Assembly (NCBI RefSeq): GCF_030644365.1 | Contig: NZ_CP130058.1 | Span: 806,001-870,000, forward strand | DNA: 64,000 bases | Reading direction: 5' to 3' | DNA from: Schaalia sp. HMT-172 | Lineage (GTDB): Bacteria; Actinomycetota; Actinomycetes; Actinomycetales; Actinomycetaceae | Shown here: piece by piece, positions 34,101 to 43,892 of the stretch | Numbering within the stretch: position 1 is the first letter of the stretch | Layout: every line of letters starts with the position of its first letter | Notes under the pieces: generated by a model | The model's database searches: none | Seen by the model: the letters and a program-made list of their open reading frames with translations, nothing else | Told to the model about the DNA's origin: nothing | Program-made: the position numbers and the translations under genes

Positions 34101-36356
34101 TCAGTTTGGTTTCTTCGGTATTTTCAGAGCCTCGTCCCAGTTGTCGGCAGCGAGTGGGCGTGGGGCCTGTCCGCGCCCAGACTTAATCTTTCCGTCAGAC
34201 TCGGTCTTATTATTTTGTTGATTCTCGCTCAGTGTCATGTAACGAACATCAGTACTGCCGGGATAGCCTAGGCAAGACCTGAGAAAAGCTTTGCACCATG
34301 GTGTGTTGGAAAGAACCTGATAGAAGTCCTCTGCATCCTTAAAGAATTCCTCTTTCCAATCCTCGTTAAGCTCATCTATCTCGGGGTCGATGACTCCTAG
34401 GCATCCTTTGAGAGCTTTGTAGTCGTCAACAAGTCCAAATACGTTACTGTTGTTTGGAGAAGCTGTTTTGATGCAGCTAAGTGCAGAAAAGGATGTGCGA
34501 ACTACCCCAAGGCCGAGAGGCTTACCCATACCCATTCGCAGGTAGCCCTCATCGGGAACTTTGCCATCCTTTTGATTAGAATCTGGCAGATGTTGCTCCT
34601 TCTGTGCGTACCGTCCTAGGAGCTTAGAGTCTAGAACCCAAAGGAGTGTCCAGAGCTCCTCTTTTCGTAACCCTTCAAAATGAAGAGTGCATTGGAATGT
34701 GCTGCTGCGTGGAATCCAGCTTATTGCTGTGGAATAGATATCCTGATTCGTCTTCTCCTGTCGTCTAGGATTCTCTTCTGATTGCTCTTTTTCATAAGAC
34801 GCTAGGGTTGCGTAATCTAAGCGTCCGTCCCCCTTTTTCTTAATTCCTGCATCTCCGCGTCGAAATCCATATGAAGCCGCACCGAGGAAGTCGCCTTTGG
34901 AATAGTAACCAGGTCTAGGACGTCCGCTGATCGTGTGGCCTGAGGCATCAGTGAGAAAACGGCGAGCCGAATTTGTCTTTGGTTCGAGAAGCGGGCGAAG
35001 ATCCAATCTTATATCCTTCGGTGTTACGCCGCTTGTGTCAACTGCGCTGATTGTAATTCTTCCTCTAAGGTGCGATGCCTGTCTGTTTGACTGATCGGAG
35101 GGCCTCTGAGTGTCGTTGGATGTGAAACCAAAGATATGGTCGGCAGGGGAAGCCTCGAACGCGTCGACAACCGGGAGCACTCCCTGTGCCCGTGCTAAGC
35201 TGCGTGGACTCCGCGAATAGTTGCGTCTGCCGACCTGCGTAGGCATGAGCTCAACGACCTTCCTGCCATTGAGGCGGGCATATGCTAGCAGACCGGAGTG
35301 GTTGATCGGATCTATGTCCTTGTTGCCTGCTCGATCGATAACGAATCTGCTTGGTTTAGTTGGTATCTTTGAAGTGGGATCTGTTGAGTCGTAGGAGTAT
35401 GACCAGATAATCTGATCGTAGGTCTCTGCCACTACGGGATCGATCTCAATTTCTTCACAATTGCTAGGCTGGTCATTGAAGAAGATTCGCTCGGATAGTT
35501 TAGAATCGAATATAGACTTTCCAGCCTTGAGGATGTGGTCAGGTGTGGTGGAATAAAACCAGCCCGTATGTGCGGTTTCCTCACTATCCGAATTAGTGAC
35601 CCAGTCTGGAATGTTGAGCTGCGAGTATACCTTATCCTCTCTAGCTTTGATCTGTGTGACGATATACGAATCCTCAATCTTTTTTGCCATAAAGTCAATG
35701 AGTTTGCCGTGTTGGAGCTTGTTCCAGACGGGAGAGTCCTTGAGGAGGGGGAGTCGCTTCTTGTTTTCCTCGTCCCCGTCGGTTTCATGTGTCAGTAGTT
35801 TTGCGTAGAGAGCACGCCTCGGACCGTACAGCAGTTTCCCTCGGTGAGTGCCCTGGTCGTACTTATCATTTAGTCTTACCGGCACAAGTTCGAGAGCGGC
35901 AGCTGGATCTGCCCTGTATGTCAGAGTAGCGTTGTGTTCGCCGAAGGCGCGGAAACGTGAGGCTGTCAAACGTTCGTATGCGTTTGAGATCATGCCTTTA
36001 ATCATTGCTGGGGAAATTAATGGATTTTTAGTTGTTGGATCGATGGGGATTGAGATTTCAGCAGGCGTTCCTTTTGATTTCTTTTGATTACCAAAAATAA
36101 GGGCTGTCATCACTTCAATTGATAGGCGGAGAGATCCATTATATGTATCAATTCCTAGGTGGTCAAGGGGGGTGGGTATTTTGTCAGCCAGAAAGGTTGT
36201 TATCTCTTCAGTAAGATTAGGGTAGACGGAGCCGCTCTGTTCTTGAGCCTTTGTGCTGCTGGGTGCGGGCCTTTGAAAGGAGGAGCGTAATACTGGGATG
36301 CAGTTCACTGATGAATGGAAAGAAGTGGATTCCGGCTTTTGTTTGTTGCTTGACAT
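34101..36356 (-). CDS. Large type III RAMP protein (TIGR03986-like)
   Basis: The product has about 751 residues. An N-terminal RAMP (Cas7-like) core begins at YNGSLRLSIEVMTALIFGN, followed by PLISPAMIKGMISNAYERLT, the RAMP helix after the first strand; a glycine-rich loop GMGKPLGLGVVRTSF near residue 600 matches the RAMP G-loop. Between them are long inserted segments. This layout fits the TIGR03986 RAMPs found beside Csx10 and Csx19 in type III-D loci, where such a subunit binds crRNA or target RNA. I take the ATG at 36356, three bases past the upstream stop; an overlapping ATG at 36368 is possible. The gene is clearly AT-richer than its neighbours. Confidence 0.75.
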   Translation of the reverse strand: MSSNKQKPESTSFHSSVNCIPVLRSSFQRPAPSSTKAQEQSGSVYPNLTEEITTFLADKIPTPLDHLGIDTYNGSLRLSIEVMTALIFGNQKKSKGTPAEISIPIDPTTKNPLISPAMIKGMISNAYERLTASRFRAFGEHNATLTYRADPAAALELVPVRLNDKYDQGTHRGKLLYGPRRALYAKLLTHETDGDEENKKRLPLLKDSPVWNKLQHGKLIDFMAKKIEDSYIVTQIKAREDKVYSQLNIPDWVTNSDSEETAHTGWFYSTTPDHILKAGKSIFDSKLSERIFFNDQPSNCEEIEIDPVVAETYDQIIWSYSYDSTDPTSKIPTKPSRFVIDRAGNKDIDPINHSGLLAYARLNGRKVVELMPTQVGRRNYSRSPRSLARAQGVLPVVDAFEASPADHIFGFTSNDTQRPSDQSNRQASHLRGRITISAVDTSGVTPKDIRLDLRPLLEPKTNSARRFLTDASGHTISGRPRPGYYSKGDFLGAASYGFRRGDAGIKKKGDGRLDYATLASYEKEQSEENPRRQEKTNQDIYSTAISWIPRSSTFQCTLHFEGLRKEELWTLLWVLDSKLLGRYAQKEQHLPDSNQKDGKVPDEGYLRMGMGKPLGLGVVRTSFSALSCIKTASPNNSNVFGLVDDYKALKGCLGVIDPEIDELNEDWKEEFFKDAEDFYQVLSNTPWCKAFLRSCLGYPGSTDVRYMTLSENQQNNKTESDGKIKSGRGQAPRPLAADNWDEALKIPKKPN

Positions 36357-36358
36357 GA

Positions 36359-36943
36359 TTAGTTCCATTCTCCCGTGAATAGCTGGTCGACCACGACCGT
36401 GTTTCCGTACTTATCCTCTTCGCGTATGAACTCGACTGCCGTCATCTGCTTGGTGGTGGCGTTTTCTTTGCTCTTGCCTGTCTGAGCGGAGGGGGCCTCC
36501 GAGGTTGAATCTGCATCACTGTCCGCTGCGGACTCGTGCTGCAGATAGCTCACCTTGTGGAACCATCCACTGACGGGTTTTGGCTCCGAGCCTTCGGACG
36601 CTGCGTTGGCTGTGCCTTTCGTGAGTGTCAGCTCAACGGCACCCACGCCGTTTACCCAACGGAACTCGTGGGCAAGCGTCGAGTCTGCGCTGTCACTGTC
36701 AATGACCCGCCAGAGGCGGATCTCATAAGTGCGTGAGTCATCGAAGCTTGCGGACTTTACATCCGGCACTCGGTGCGTACCGTTGGTTGTCCATACAATG
36801 CCGGCGAACTCGTGGGCAGCAGATTTCTCATCGATATACGCAGTGAGCGCAGTAGCGTTACCGATTATGTGATTGGTGGTCGTTAGGTGGCAGGGGAGCA
36901 GGTTTGCTGCGTGCCCGTGGTTATCGATATTTGTCTCATTCAT
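36359..36943 (-). CDS. Csx19-like small type III-D subunit
   Basis: This 194-residue acidic protein starts with ATGA overlap after the triple-Cas7 gene. It contains a beta-rich first half (EFAGIVWTTNGTHRVPDVKS, TYEIRLWRVI, HEFRWVNGVG) and a Ser/Ala/Asp linker at about 135-165, ending with AVEFIREEDKYGNTVVVDQL. Its position between Cas7 and the TIGR03986-like RAMP, its size and the pattern of ELRLW-type strands suggest Csx19 (TIGR03984), but the match is weak. It could be another accessory subunit of the effector complex. Confidence 0.5.
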   Translation of the reverse strand: MNETNIDNHGHAANLLPCHLTTTNHIIGNATALTAYIDEKSAAHEFAGIVWTTNGTHRVPDVKSASFDDSRTYEIRLWRVIDSDSADSTLAHEFRWVNGVGAVELTLTKGTANAASEGSEPKPVSGWFHKVSYLQHESAADSDADSTSEAPSAQTGKSKENATTKQMTAVEFIREEDKYGNTVVVDQLFTGEWN

Positions 36944-39759
36944 TGCTCGTCGCTCTCATTAGGCGTGGAGGCCCCGTTTGTTGGCTCTTCGAGCTTTTGT
37001 AAACGTTCAGCCCAATCCTCATATGAGGGTTCTTTCTCTGTCTTGTTTCTCAGATAGGCCAGAAGTGCTGTTGCGCCTCCGCGCGCATCATCTTCACTGC
37101 TATCGTTGCGTTTCCACAAAATCTCTTCTGGTGGAGTATTTACGACCTGACCATCAGCGCCAGCCACGCTGAGGCTCGTTACCTCAACTTGGCCGTGGCC
37201 TCGGGTTGTCCTGCCTCCGAGCGGAAGCGTGCCCGCGCTGAGTTCCGCTAGGGCAATACACAGGAGACACCAGGACGCTCGGGCGAAGGGTAAACACTCG
37301 TCGAGTGGTAGGCCGCCGATACCCGATTCGGTCTTCACGTTCTGAAGAAGACGTGCGGTGTCAACCTCGATCACGATGTCATTCCACGTCGCGTGCGGAT
37401 AGGTCACCTCGTTGAACAGGAGCCCCTCGACGACTCCGCCGGTCCACCGGTCGATTGCATTATGAGTGACCGTGACTGACGGTCCGGTGTCCTTCGTCGT
37501 ACAGTCTCGGACTCGAACTGCCCCACGATATTCGGTGGTACCGAACATGTAACGCACGAGCCGTGGCTCTTTTGCCAGTTGCTCGTGAATATCGATGGGT
37601 ACCTGGTTGCCATCGCTATCTGCCTGAGTGAAGCTCTCGACCTGTGATGGGGGATTATCGGCATACAGTACGGTTCGAGCGATCCGCGAACACCTGGAGC
37701 GCAGTGCACCACGAATTGAGGTGCCGGGAAGTAGCAGGGGAGCTGTGCTGTTCTTCCCGTTATTGTCAGCACTCTTAGCACTGAGGGGATATTGAGTATT
37801 TCCGTCGTCTGCCTGGGGGTCATGCACGAATACGCCCGTCGGTGAATTCCACCCGATCCGCACCGTCGTCGGGCGGAAGTGAGAGGGAAGAGAACTTCCC
37901 TGATCGTCACCGGGTCCTAGCTCCGCCCACTGTCGAATCAGGTTGATGACTCTTTGCTCAGCCGAGGTTGCTTCGTCAACATCTTCCGCAAAAGCGGTGA
38001 GGATACGCGTCAGAATGTCTCGTGCAAAGTTTGCTCGAGCCTCGCGCACCTTGCAAGAATCTTCGGGATGGTCGGCTGCCTCGAAGAGGATCTCGACAGG
38101 TGATGTATCGTCTGGCAATCCATTGACACGCACACATGAGACCTCGATGAAGCCGAGACCCCCGCCTGTCCCTCCTCCAAGAGGGAGGACTCCCTTGCAG
38201 AGGTCGGTGACGGCCATGGTTAGGAGTAGGATAGCTGCTCGCAGGCGGTTTTTGATGGCCGGTTGCTCACAATCCTGGTCTGACGAGGACACGGTTGAAA
38301 GTGCGCAGTCGCCGAGGTCCTGGCAGATATTCCGACATAGCTGCGCATGGTCGATCTCGATCTCGATTGCATCCCATGCAGCATGCGGATACAGCAGCTC
38401 CGAATACAACGCTCCGTGGGCAGCGCTTCCGGTGACTCGGTCGATCGCGTTGCGTGTGAGCTTCAGAGGCTTATCCTTTTCCCCTTGTCTTGGGATCTGC
38501 CCCTCGCAGTCGTGGACGCGGACCGCTCCCCGGTACTCGGTTGTCCCGAACAAGTAGCGGACGAGGATCGGATCTACGGCGAGCTGCTTGTGAACATCCT
38601 CCGGCATCGTGAGTTCGTCGCAACCTTCGCTGTCGCTGACGATGCTGCGAGCAATGCGAGTACAGTGAGACCGCAACGCCCCGCGGATCGACGTGCCCGG
38701 AAGCAGCAGCGAGGCCTTGTCCTCATGTGCGACTTTCGGATAATTGGCATCCCCGTGATCGGCGCGATGCGTGTCATTGAGGTGCCAGTTGCGCAGTGGC
38801 GCTGCGGGTACCGTGTCTTCTTCCGAGGATTTGATGCCGTCGGGCTTGTTCATTCCGACGAATAATCCCGACGGAGCCTGCCACTCAATCTTGATGTTGG
38901 TTGATGCAGATTGACGGTCCAGGTTCTTGTCAGGCTCGATGTCTACAGGCGAGCGCTGGTCAAGTATGTCAGCAAGAACGCTAGCTGAATCCCCCTTTTC
39001 GCTCTTCGAATCGGGGACGACTACCAGCTTGCAGTCATAACTAGTATTCTCGTTGATCGGCTCGATGCGACCCCAACCGGACCCTGTCCTGCCTCCGAGG
39101 CTGATGCACTTGCCGTGGAGGAGTGTTACGACCGCTTGCAGGGCTTTCTCAACGAGAGCAGGGGGTGCAGGAGGTGTCCCCTTTGTTTCCTTGCTCGGTG
39201 TTGTGGACTGTGCATTCTTGTCTTCTGGGGGTTCTCGGGTCGGGTCCTGGGCTTCGGCACTGACACAGATCTCGAAAGTCGTGTCCACGGGCAGGTACTC
39301 GTACGCGAAAAGTGCACCGTCTGCGGCCCCGCCGGTGGCACGGTCAATGGCCGTGCTCATGCGGTGGGGGAGCTCGCCTTTAGTACGGTCCCATACCACG
39401 GCGTGGTGGAAGGTGAGGGCGCTTGCCCGCAGTGGGCGGGATTCGTCGGTTCCGCTCTCACGTTGCTTTTTGCGAGTACCGACCTCCGAACGCATCTCAC
39501 CGCCCCACAGGCTCTTGAGTTCCTCTTTGCGGAAGCCAAGCTCTTTCATGTGTTCTTCGAATGCGGCACGAATGGCTCCCTTGATGGAGCGACCCGGTAG
39601 GATCGCCTCACCCAGCCCGTTACGCACGAAAGCGTTCGGCTGCACAGTCCGGCCGTCCTCGTCGGTTATGGGGCGCTCAGGTACTTCGTCGACGCCGCCG
39701 GAGTGCAGCGCGGAGACGACGCGCACGGGAATCGTCATGTCATAGCGGTAAATGGTCAT
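36940..39759 (-). CDS. Triple Cas7 (Csm3-like) fusion protein
   Basis: This 939-residue protein carries three consecutive Cas7 RAMP domains. Each has the strand-loop opening and LPG-S-I-GA-R motif (LPGRSIKGAIR at 54-64, LPGTSIRGALR at 353-363 and 677-687), an AIDR-TG motif (from 138, 439 and 769) and a C-terminal G-loop (LGGRTGSGWGR at 221, LGGGTGGGLGF at 527, LGGRTTRGHGQ at 847). Cas7 units form the crRNA-binding backbone and cut target RNA with a loop Asp; candidates lie in LHSGGVDE (domain 1) and VFVHDPQADDG (domain 3). It overlaps both neighbours by ATGA. Multi-Cas7 fusions are known in III-D2 and III-E systems. Confidence 0.88.
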   Translation of the reverse strand: MTIYRYDMTIPVRVVSALHSGGVDEVPERPITDEDGRTVQPNAFVRNGLGEAILPGRSIKGAIRAAFEEHMKELGFRKEELKSLWGGEMRSEVGTRKKQRESGTDESRPLRASALTFHHAVVWDRTKGELPHRMSTAIDRATGGAADGALFAYEYLPVDTTFEICVSAEAQDPTREPPEDKNAQSTTPSKETKGTPPAPPALVEKALQAVVTLLHGKCISLGGRTGSGWGRIEPINENTSYDCKLVVVPDSKSEKGDSASVLADILDQRSPVDIEPDKNLDRQSASTNIKIEWQAPSGLFVGMNKPDGIKSSEEDTVPAAPLRNWHLNDTHRADHGDANYPKVAHEDKASLLLPGTSIRGALRSHCTRIARSIVSDSEGCDELTMPEDVHKQLAVDPILVRYLFGTTEYRGAVRVHDCEGQIPRQGEKDKPLKLTRNAIDRVTGSAAHGALYSELLYPHAAWDAIEIEIDHAQLCRNICQDLGDCALSTVSSSDQDCEQPAIKNRLRAAILLLTMAVTDLCKGVLPLGGGTGGGLGFIEVSCVRVNGLPDDTSPVEILFEAADHPEDSCKVREARANFARDILTRILTAFAEDVDEATSAEQRVINLIRQWAELGPGDDQGSSLPSHFRPTTVRIGWNSPTGVFVHDPQADDGNTQYPLSAKSADNNGKNSTAPLLLPGTSIRGALRSRCSRIARTVLYADNPPSQVESFTQADSDGNQVPIDIHEQLAKEPRLVRYMFGTTEYRGAVRVRDCTTKDTGPSVTVTHNAIDRWTGGVVEGLLFNEVTYPHATWNDIVIEVDTARLLQNVKTESGIGGLPLDECLPFARASWCLLCIALAELSAGTLPLGGRTTRGHGQVEVTSLSVAGADGQVVNTPPEEILWKRNDSSEDDARGGATALLAYLRNKTEKEPSYEDWAERLQKLEEPTNGASTPNESDEQ

Positions 39760-41858
39760 GAGGCAGCCTCCGTTGATGCTGTAAAGCTCTTACTCCTGGT
39801 CTTGAACAAGGGGAGCGTCGCTTTCGCCAGGATGGGGGAGTCCACGAGGAAGCGTCCGTATCCCTGGGGCGTCAGCTCACCGACGCCGATATGCCCGAGT
39901 ACCTTGAGCGACCCCAGATCATCCGGGGAGACACGCACTTGGACTACTGAACCCGCTTGGATCGCCAGCCGTGTGGCGCGAGGTGCGTTATCCCTCGGCG
40001 ACCACGAGTCCACGCGCCGGTGCCGGATCGCAGTCAGAATCCGTTTACGATTCTTGTCGTCTGAGTCCTGATTGGGGCTCTCCTGAACGACCGTGACCGG
40101 AACGTTGGCCCGCCTGAAGGCAAGCTCCAGATCCTCAACGCTCCCGCCTGGTCCCAGAGCACTCGACCGTGCGAGCACGTCGGACGTGAACCACAGAGTC
40201 ACAACCTCGGTGGGTTCGCAGGACGAGGCCTGGGTTCCCTCATCGGTGACAGGACCCTCTGCCGGGGGCGGGGTGCTTCCGACCTTGGTGAAGGTGCTGC
40301 TCACAGTGCAGCGGGCGCGCCCGAAGGTCCCCGTGAGCTTGCGGGATCCGAGGAATGCTGGCTGCTCAGCAATGCCGAGGTTGAGCGTCAGAGGTGAATC
40401 AGTGGATGTAGCAGCGGTGCCGCGAAGCTCGCTCAGTAGTCGTTCCGACACAACAACCGAAGCTCGCAGTTTCAACCCGGTGGGCAGGGCGCGCACGAGG
40501 AACAGCTGTCCGTCTTTCGCTGCGCCCGTGTCTGAATTGATCGCCGTCGACTGTCGACCAATCAGCGAGGGCTTCCCGATCCACCCCGTGACGGGAACGC
40601 CGCTCGATTTAACGAAGACATAGCGGCCACGTGTGGGGATCGTGTTGTCTCCGCATTCCTGATCGTCGATGGGGATATGCCTGTTGAAGAGTGTGCAGGG
40701 TTCTTTATCGTCTTTTTTGTCCTCGAGTTTGTCCTCGGGGACCTTCTCATTCTCCAGAACAAAAGGAACGGGCAACCCAGCCACACCCTTGTAAACCGGT
40801 AGCGCATCGCTGATGCGCAGGTCACCGCTGACGATAGCGGAGTGCACGAGGGTTTTGTCCTGATACTTCTTGCGCAGCAGGCCGTGCAGCCACGGGACCA
40901 ACACGGTTCCGCGCAGGAAGTCCAACGAACGGACCTCGTTCGAGAAAGGGACCTCGTAGGAGACAACCGGCGTATCAAGAACGATGTCGAGGGTCGTTTC
41001 GTACCAGGTCGTGTCGCCGGACTCCGACTGTTGAAGGCCGGGCATTGCGATGTCTTGGGGGCTGCTCTCCAGAAGATCCTTTGGCAGGTCTGGGACCTCC
41101 TGCAAGCTTTCCCGAGCGCGGCTCCGCAGGTGACCTGCGACGGTCTTCACGTCTGCCGACGAATATGTGGGGATGTCGTCGTTCTCTCCGTTCGCCAGGA
41201 TCCGTGTCAGCGCGTCGGCGGCTTCCTCATCCTGCAGGTCGGGCTTCGCGTAGTCCTCGTTGCTGACCGCCACCGTGCACTCGCCGTCGCCTCCGCTGCG
41301 GCCCGAGCCGATGCCTCGGACCATGAGGCCCGCGACCCCCAGGAGGAAGTGCGCAGCTTCGATTGTCGCCGGATCGGAGAGCTCAGCCCCGGCCTCGTCG
41401 ATGAGGGTGAACGTGCCCGTGAGGATGCCGGCTGCCGCGCGCTCCGTGAAGCGCAGGAACTGGTCGCGCGCTGTCCCCGTGGTCGGGTCGATGGAGAGGG
41501 ACACCGTGTCGTGGATTGGGATTTTCGAGGCCGGGGTCGCATCCGAGAAGAGAACGTGGCGCGGGTGGGGGACAGAACCTGGTTTGCTATCGGGGTCCTG
41601 GCCGAAGAGCCACAGGGCAAAGCTGGTCCACTTGCCCTCGTCTGGCCCGTCGAGAGCCCGCGCCGCCAGCATCGCTTGTTCGCGCAGGACACCCGTGATG
41701 ACCGTGCCGCGCACGACCGGCTTGCCGTTGCTGCGCTCGATTGTTGAGTGCGTGCGACCCGCCTGGCCGACGCCCGTGGACACGCCCCAGTCGGACGTGA
41801 ACACGATGGTTACGTGGCCGCTCGCGGTAGGAGAAGTAGTAGGTGAAGCGGTGGTCAC
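39756..41858 (-). CDS. csx10: Cas7-Csx10 (Cas5-like) fusion
   Basis: This 700-residue protein starts with GTG at 41858, overlapping the cas10 stop, with AGGAGG upstream. Residues 1-205 form a RAMP domain (HVTIVFTSDWGVSTGVGQAG, VVRGTVITGVLREQAML, and the G-loop GLMVRGIGSGRSGGDGE). The second part from about 285 (YETTLDIVLDTPVVSYEVPF, LDFLRGTVLVPWL) to a C-terminal GHIGVGELTPQGYGRFLVD matches Csx10, the Cas5-group protein that caps the crRNA 5' handle in type III-D. Csx10 alone is usually shorter, so this is a fusion. Confidence 0.82.
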   Translation of the reverse strand: MTTASPTTSPTASGHVTIVFTSDWGVSTGVGQAGRTHSTIERSNGKPVVRGTVITGVLREQAMLAARALDGPDEGKWTSFALWLFGQDPDSKPGSVPHPRHVLFSDATPASKIPIHDTVSLSIDPTTGTARDQFLRFTERAAAGILTGTFTLIDEAGAELSDPATIEAAHFLLGVAGLMVRGIGSGRSGGDGECTVAVSNEDYAKPDLQDEEAADALTRILANGENDDIPTYSSADVKTVAGHLRSRARESLQEVPDLPKDLLESSPQDIAMPGLQQSESGDTTWYETTLDIVLDTPVVSYEVPFSNEVRSLDFLRGTVLVPWLHGLLRKKYQDKTLVHSAIVSGDLRISDALPVYKGVAGLPVPFVLENEKVPEDKLEDKKDDKEPCTLFNRHIPIDDQECGDNTIPTRGRYVFVKSSGVPVTGWIGKPSLIGRQSTAINSDTGAAKDGQLFLVRALPTGLKLRASVVVSERLLSELRGTAATSTDSPLTLNLGIAEQPAFLGSRKLTGTFGRARCTVSSTFTKVGSTPPPAEGPVTDEGTQASSCEPTEVVTLWFTSDVLARSSALGPGGSVEDLELAFRRANVPVTVVQESPNQDSDDKNRKRILTAIRHRRVDSWSPRDNAPRATRLAIQAGSVVQVRVSPDDLGSLKVLGHIGVGELTPQGYGRFLVDSPILAKATLPLFKTRSKSFTASTEAAS

Positions 41859-43879
41859 TGGGCACCTCCTGCGATGGATTTATCTGCTGCTTCCTGGGAG
41901 CCGACGCAGTCGGCGTCCCCGCTAATCCGTGAAGCGAGGTAGCCGTCGGGCAAGTTCCCGGGCAGGTCGATGAGGTCCAGGAGCCATCGCACCTGCTCGA
42001 TGCAATCCTCAGTGTGCTCGTTGGGATCGTCGAGGCGCGTCTTCGAGGGCAGTGGCCCCAACGCCTTCACGAGCGCCTTCGTGCCCCGCGCGTTCTCCTG
42101 CGCATCCGTCCACTCGAGGCGGATTGTGCAGATGGGGTGCTCGCAGCGCTTGGTTTTCTTCTCGTTGTCCGACTTGTGCTTGCCGTCGTCCGACTTTTGC
42201 TTGTCGTTGTCGATCTGCTCCTGCATCGCGAACGCCTTTTCGTTGTCCTTCAGGACGTAGCCGAGGCACTCGGATCGAGCCTTATCATCCTTAGGAACAT
42301 TGACATAGTCGGCGAGGAGTTTGACAATGCGGTTCGCGCGGGCACGCGGGAACGGGTCGCCGGTGGTCTGCGTGGGATCGTCCGGTTTCTTGCCGTCGAA
42401 GGCTGCGACCGCCTGAAGGATGCGCGCCCAGGAGGACAACGGCTGCGACGTCGTCGTGGGTGCTTTTTCGGACGAGGTCGTGGTTTCGTCCCCGATCCGA
42501 TCCGGCGCGTAGCATCCGATCAGGAAGGGGCGCTGCGAGCGGCCCTTGTACTCGTCCAGCGTGTCGTCCGGGTCGAGGACCGTCGCGTCGCGCAGGACGT
42601 GGAAGTCGATCGTCGAACAGGGGACTTCCCCCTTCCTCTTGCCGAGCTTCTTCCCGCGCGACACCAGGCCCTCCGCCAGGTCGTAAGCAATGTGGAACGG
42701 GAAGTTGCGGCCCACGATGGCCACGCCCGCCGAGGCCGTGAGTGGGCCCGCTTCCTTCGCGCCGGCGACGACCGCGAGCTGTTTGAGCAGCTCGTCCTTC
42801 TCCGTGAGCTCCTCGTAATGGCGGATGTAGGCCTCGGCGAAGGGGATGGCGAATCGTCCGTCTGTGTAGACAGTGACATCGTCGCCACCCACGAGGACGG
42901 GCACGATGGGAACGACTGTATCTGGCGTCAGTTCCTGAACGTCGTACCACGACAGTGCGATGGCGTCCTTCACGGTCTTGTCGAGACGCTTATTCACCAC
43001 CATGATGAACGCTTGCAAAGCATCATTGGGCTCAGTGTGGACTTCATCAGCGGATATGCAGACCCCAGCTTCTTGAGCCTCACTGTGTGCTGAACCGAGA
43101 TCGCGCATGATCGCGCCAACGCCGTTACCGTCAATATGGACGACTCCGACCGACGACAACATGTCCTTGGCATCCTCGAACTCCTCGCCGTCCTGGAACG
43201 CAGCCGCAAGCTTGGTTGGATCGAGCGAGGGTTCTTGTTTGAGTTCCTTTCCTCGCTTCGCAAGCCGCTCCTTCACATCGTCGACTTGCTGCTTTCGCGA
43301 CATCGATGCGAATGCTCGCTTCACGCGCGACGGGAGGGATAAAGGGGAGGACTCGTCGAAGTTATTCGGCTGCAGGGACTCCTGAGAGAACTCCAGAGCG
43401 CCTAGCGATGCAGATGCGGGAAGAGCGGACTCTGAGCCGCGTTCCAGGAACGGGAACTGCGGGAAGCGCGCCGCCGCCGGTCGGCGGTTCAGCGAGTACT
43501 CCAAAAAGACACGATCAAGCTTTTGCAGGTCGTCCGCATCTACCGTACTGGATGACGCCTTGACGAAGACTCCCGTGACGTCGAGGCCCGGGGCGTCAGT
43601 CAGCGCACGGAGCGTCACCTCTCGGATCAGTCGCTTCGCTAAATCCTTTGGGTCGCCATCAGCCTCGGTGAAGCGAACGATCACCTTGCCGGACGAGTCG
43701 GAAACCCAGAAGGATCTCGGAAGGGTCTTCGTATCAAGGAGTTCTTCTGCTTTATCCTTCACCCACTTGGACAGCAGCGTGATCTCAAAGGATGCGCCGA
43801 TCTGCTCACGCAGGCGAGGCGAGGAGAAGATGAAGGGCTGGTTGCTGTTTGTCTGCAGCATGACGAGGTAAATTGTCAT
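41855..43879 (-). CDS. cas10: Cas10-like protein with GGDD and no HD domain
   Basis: The 674-residue product starts at the ATG at 43879 (MTIYLVMLQTNSNQPFIF), preceded by GGAGGAACC. The first palm has HIDGNGVGAIMRDLG (DGNG at 250-253) and the second VLVGGDDVTVYTD (GGDD at 331-334), the metal site for cyclic oligoadenylate synthesis. The N-terminal 230 residues contain no HD motif, so the ssDNase activity of many Cas10 proteins should be absent. A charged Lys/Asp-rich insertion lies near 560-590. It is the large subunit of the effector and the likely signal generator. Confidence 0.9.
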   Translation of the reverse strand: MTIYLVMLQTNSNQPFIFSSPRLREQIGASFEITLLSKWVKDKAEELLDTKTLPRSFWVSDSSGKVIVRFTEADGDPKDLAKRLIREVTLRALTDAPGLDVTGVFVKASSSTVDADDLQKLDRVFLEYSLNRRPAAARFPQFPFLERGSESALPASASLGALEFSQESLQPNNFDESSPLSLPSRVKRAFASMSRKQQVDDVKERLAKRGKELKQEPSLDPTKLAAAFQDGEEFEDAKDMLSSVGVVHIDGNGVGAIMRDLGSAHSEAQEAGVCISADEVHTEPNDALQAFIMVVNKRLDKTVKDAIALSWYDVQELTPDTVVPIVPVLVGGDDVTVYTDGRFAIPFAEAYIRHYEELTEKDELLKQLAVVAGAKEAGPLTASAGVAIVGRNFPFHIAYDLAEGLVSRGKKLGKRKGEVPCSTIDFHVLRDATVLDPDDTLDEYKGRSQRPFLIGCYAPDRIGDETTTSSEKAPTTTSQPLSSWARILQAVAAFDGKKPDDPTQTTGDPFPRARANRIVKLLADYVNVPKDDKARSECLGYVLKDNEKAFAMQEQIDNDKQKSDDGKHKSDNEKKTKRCEHPICTIRLEWTDAQENARGTKALVKALGPLPSKTRLDDPNEHTEDCIEQVRWLLDLIDLPGNLPDGYLASRISGDADCVGSQEAADKSIAGGAQ

Positions 43880-43892
43880 GGTCGGTTCCTCC

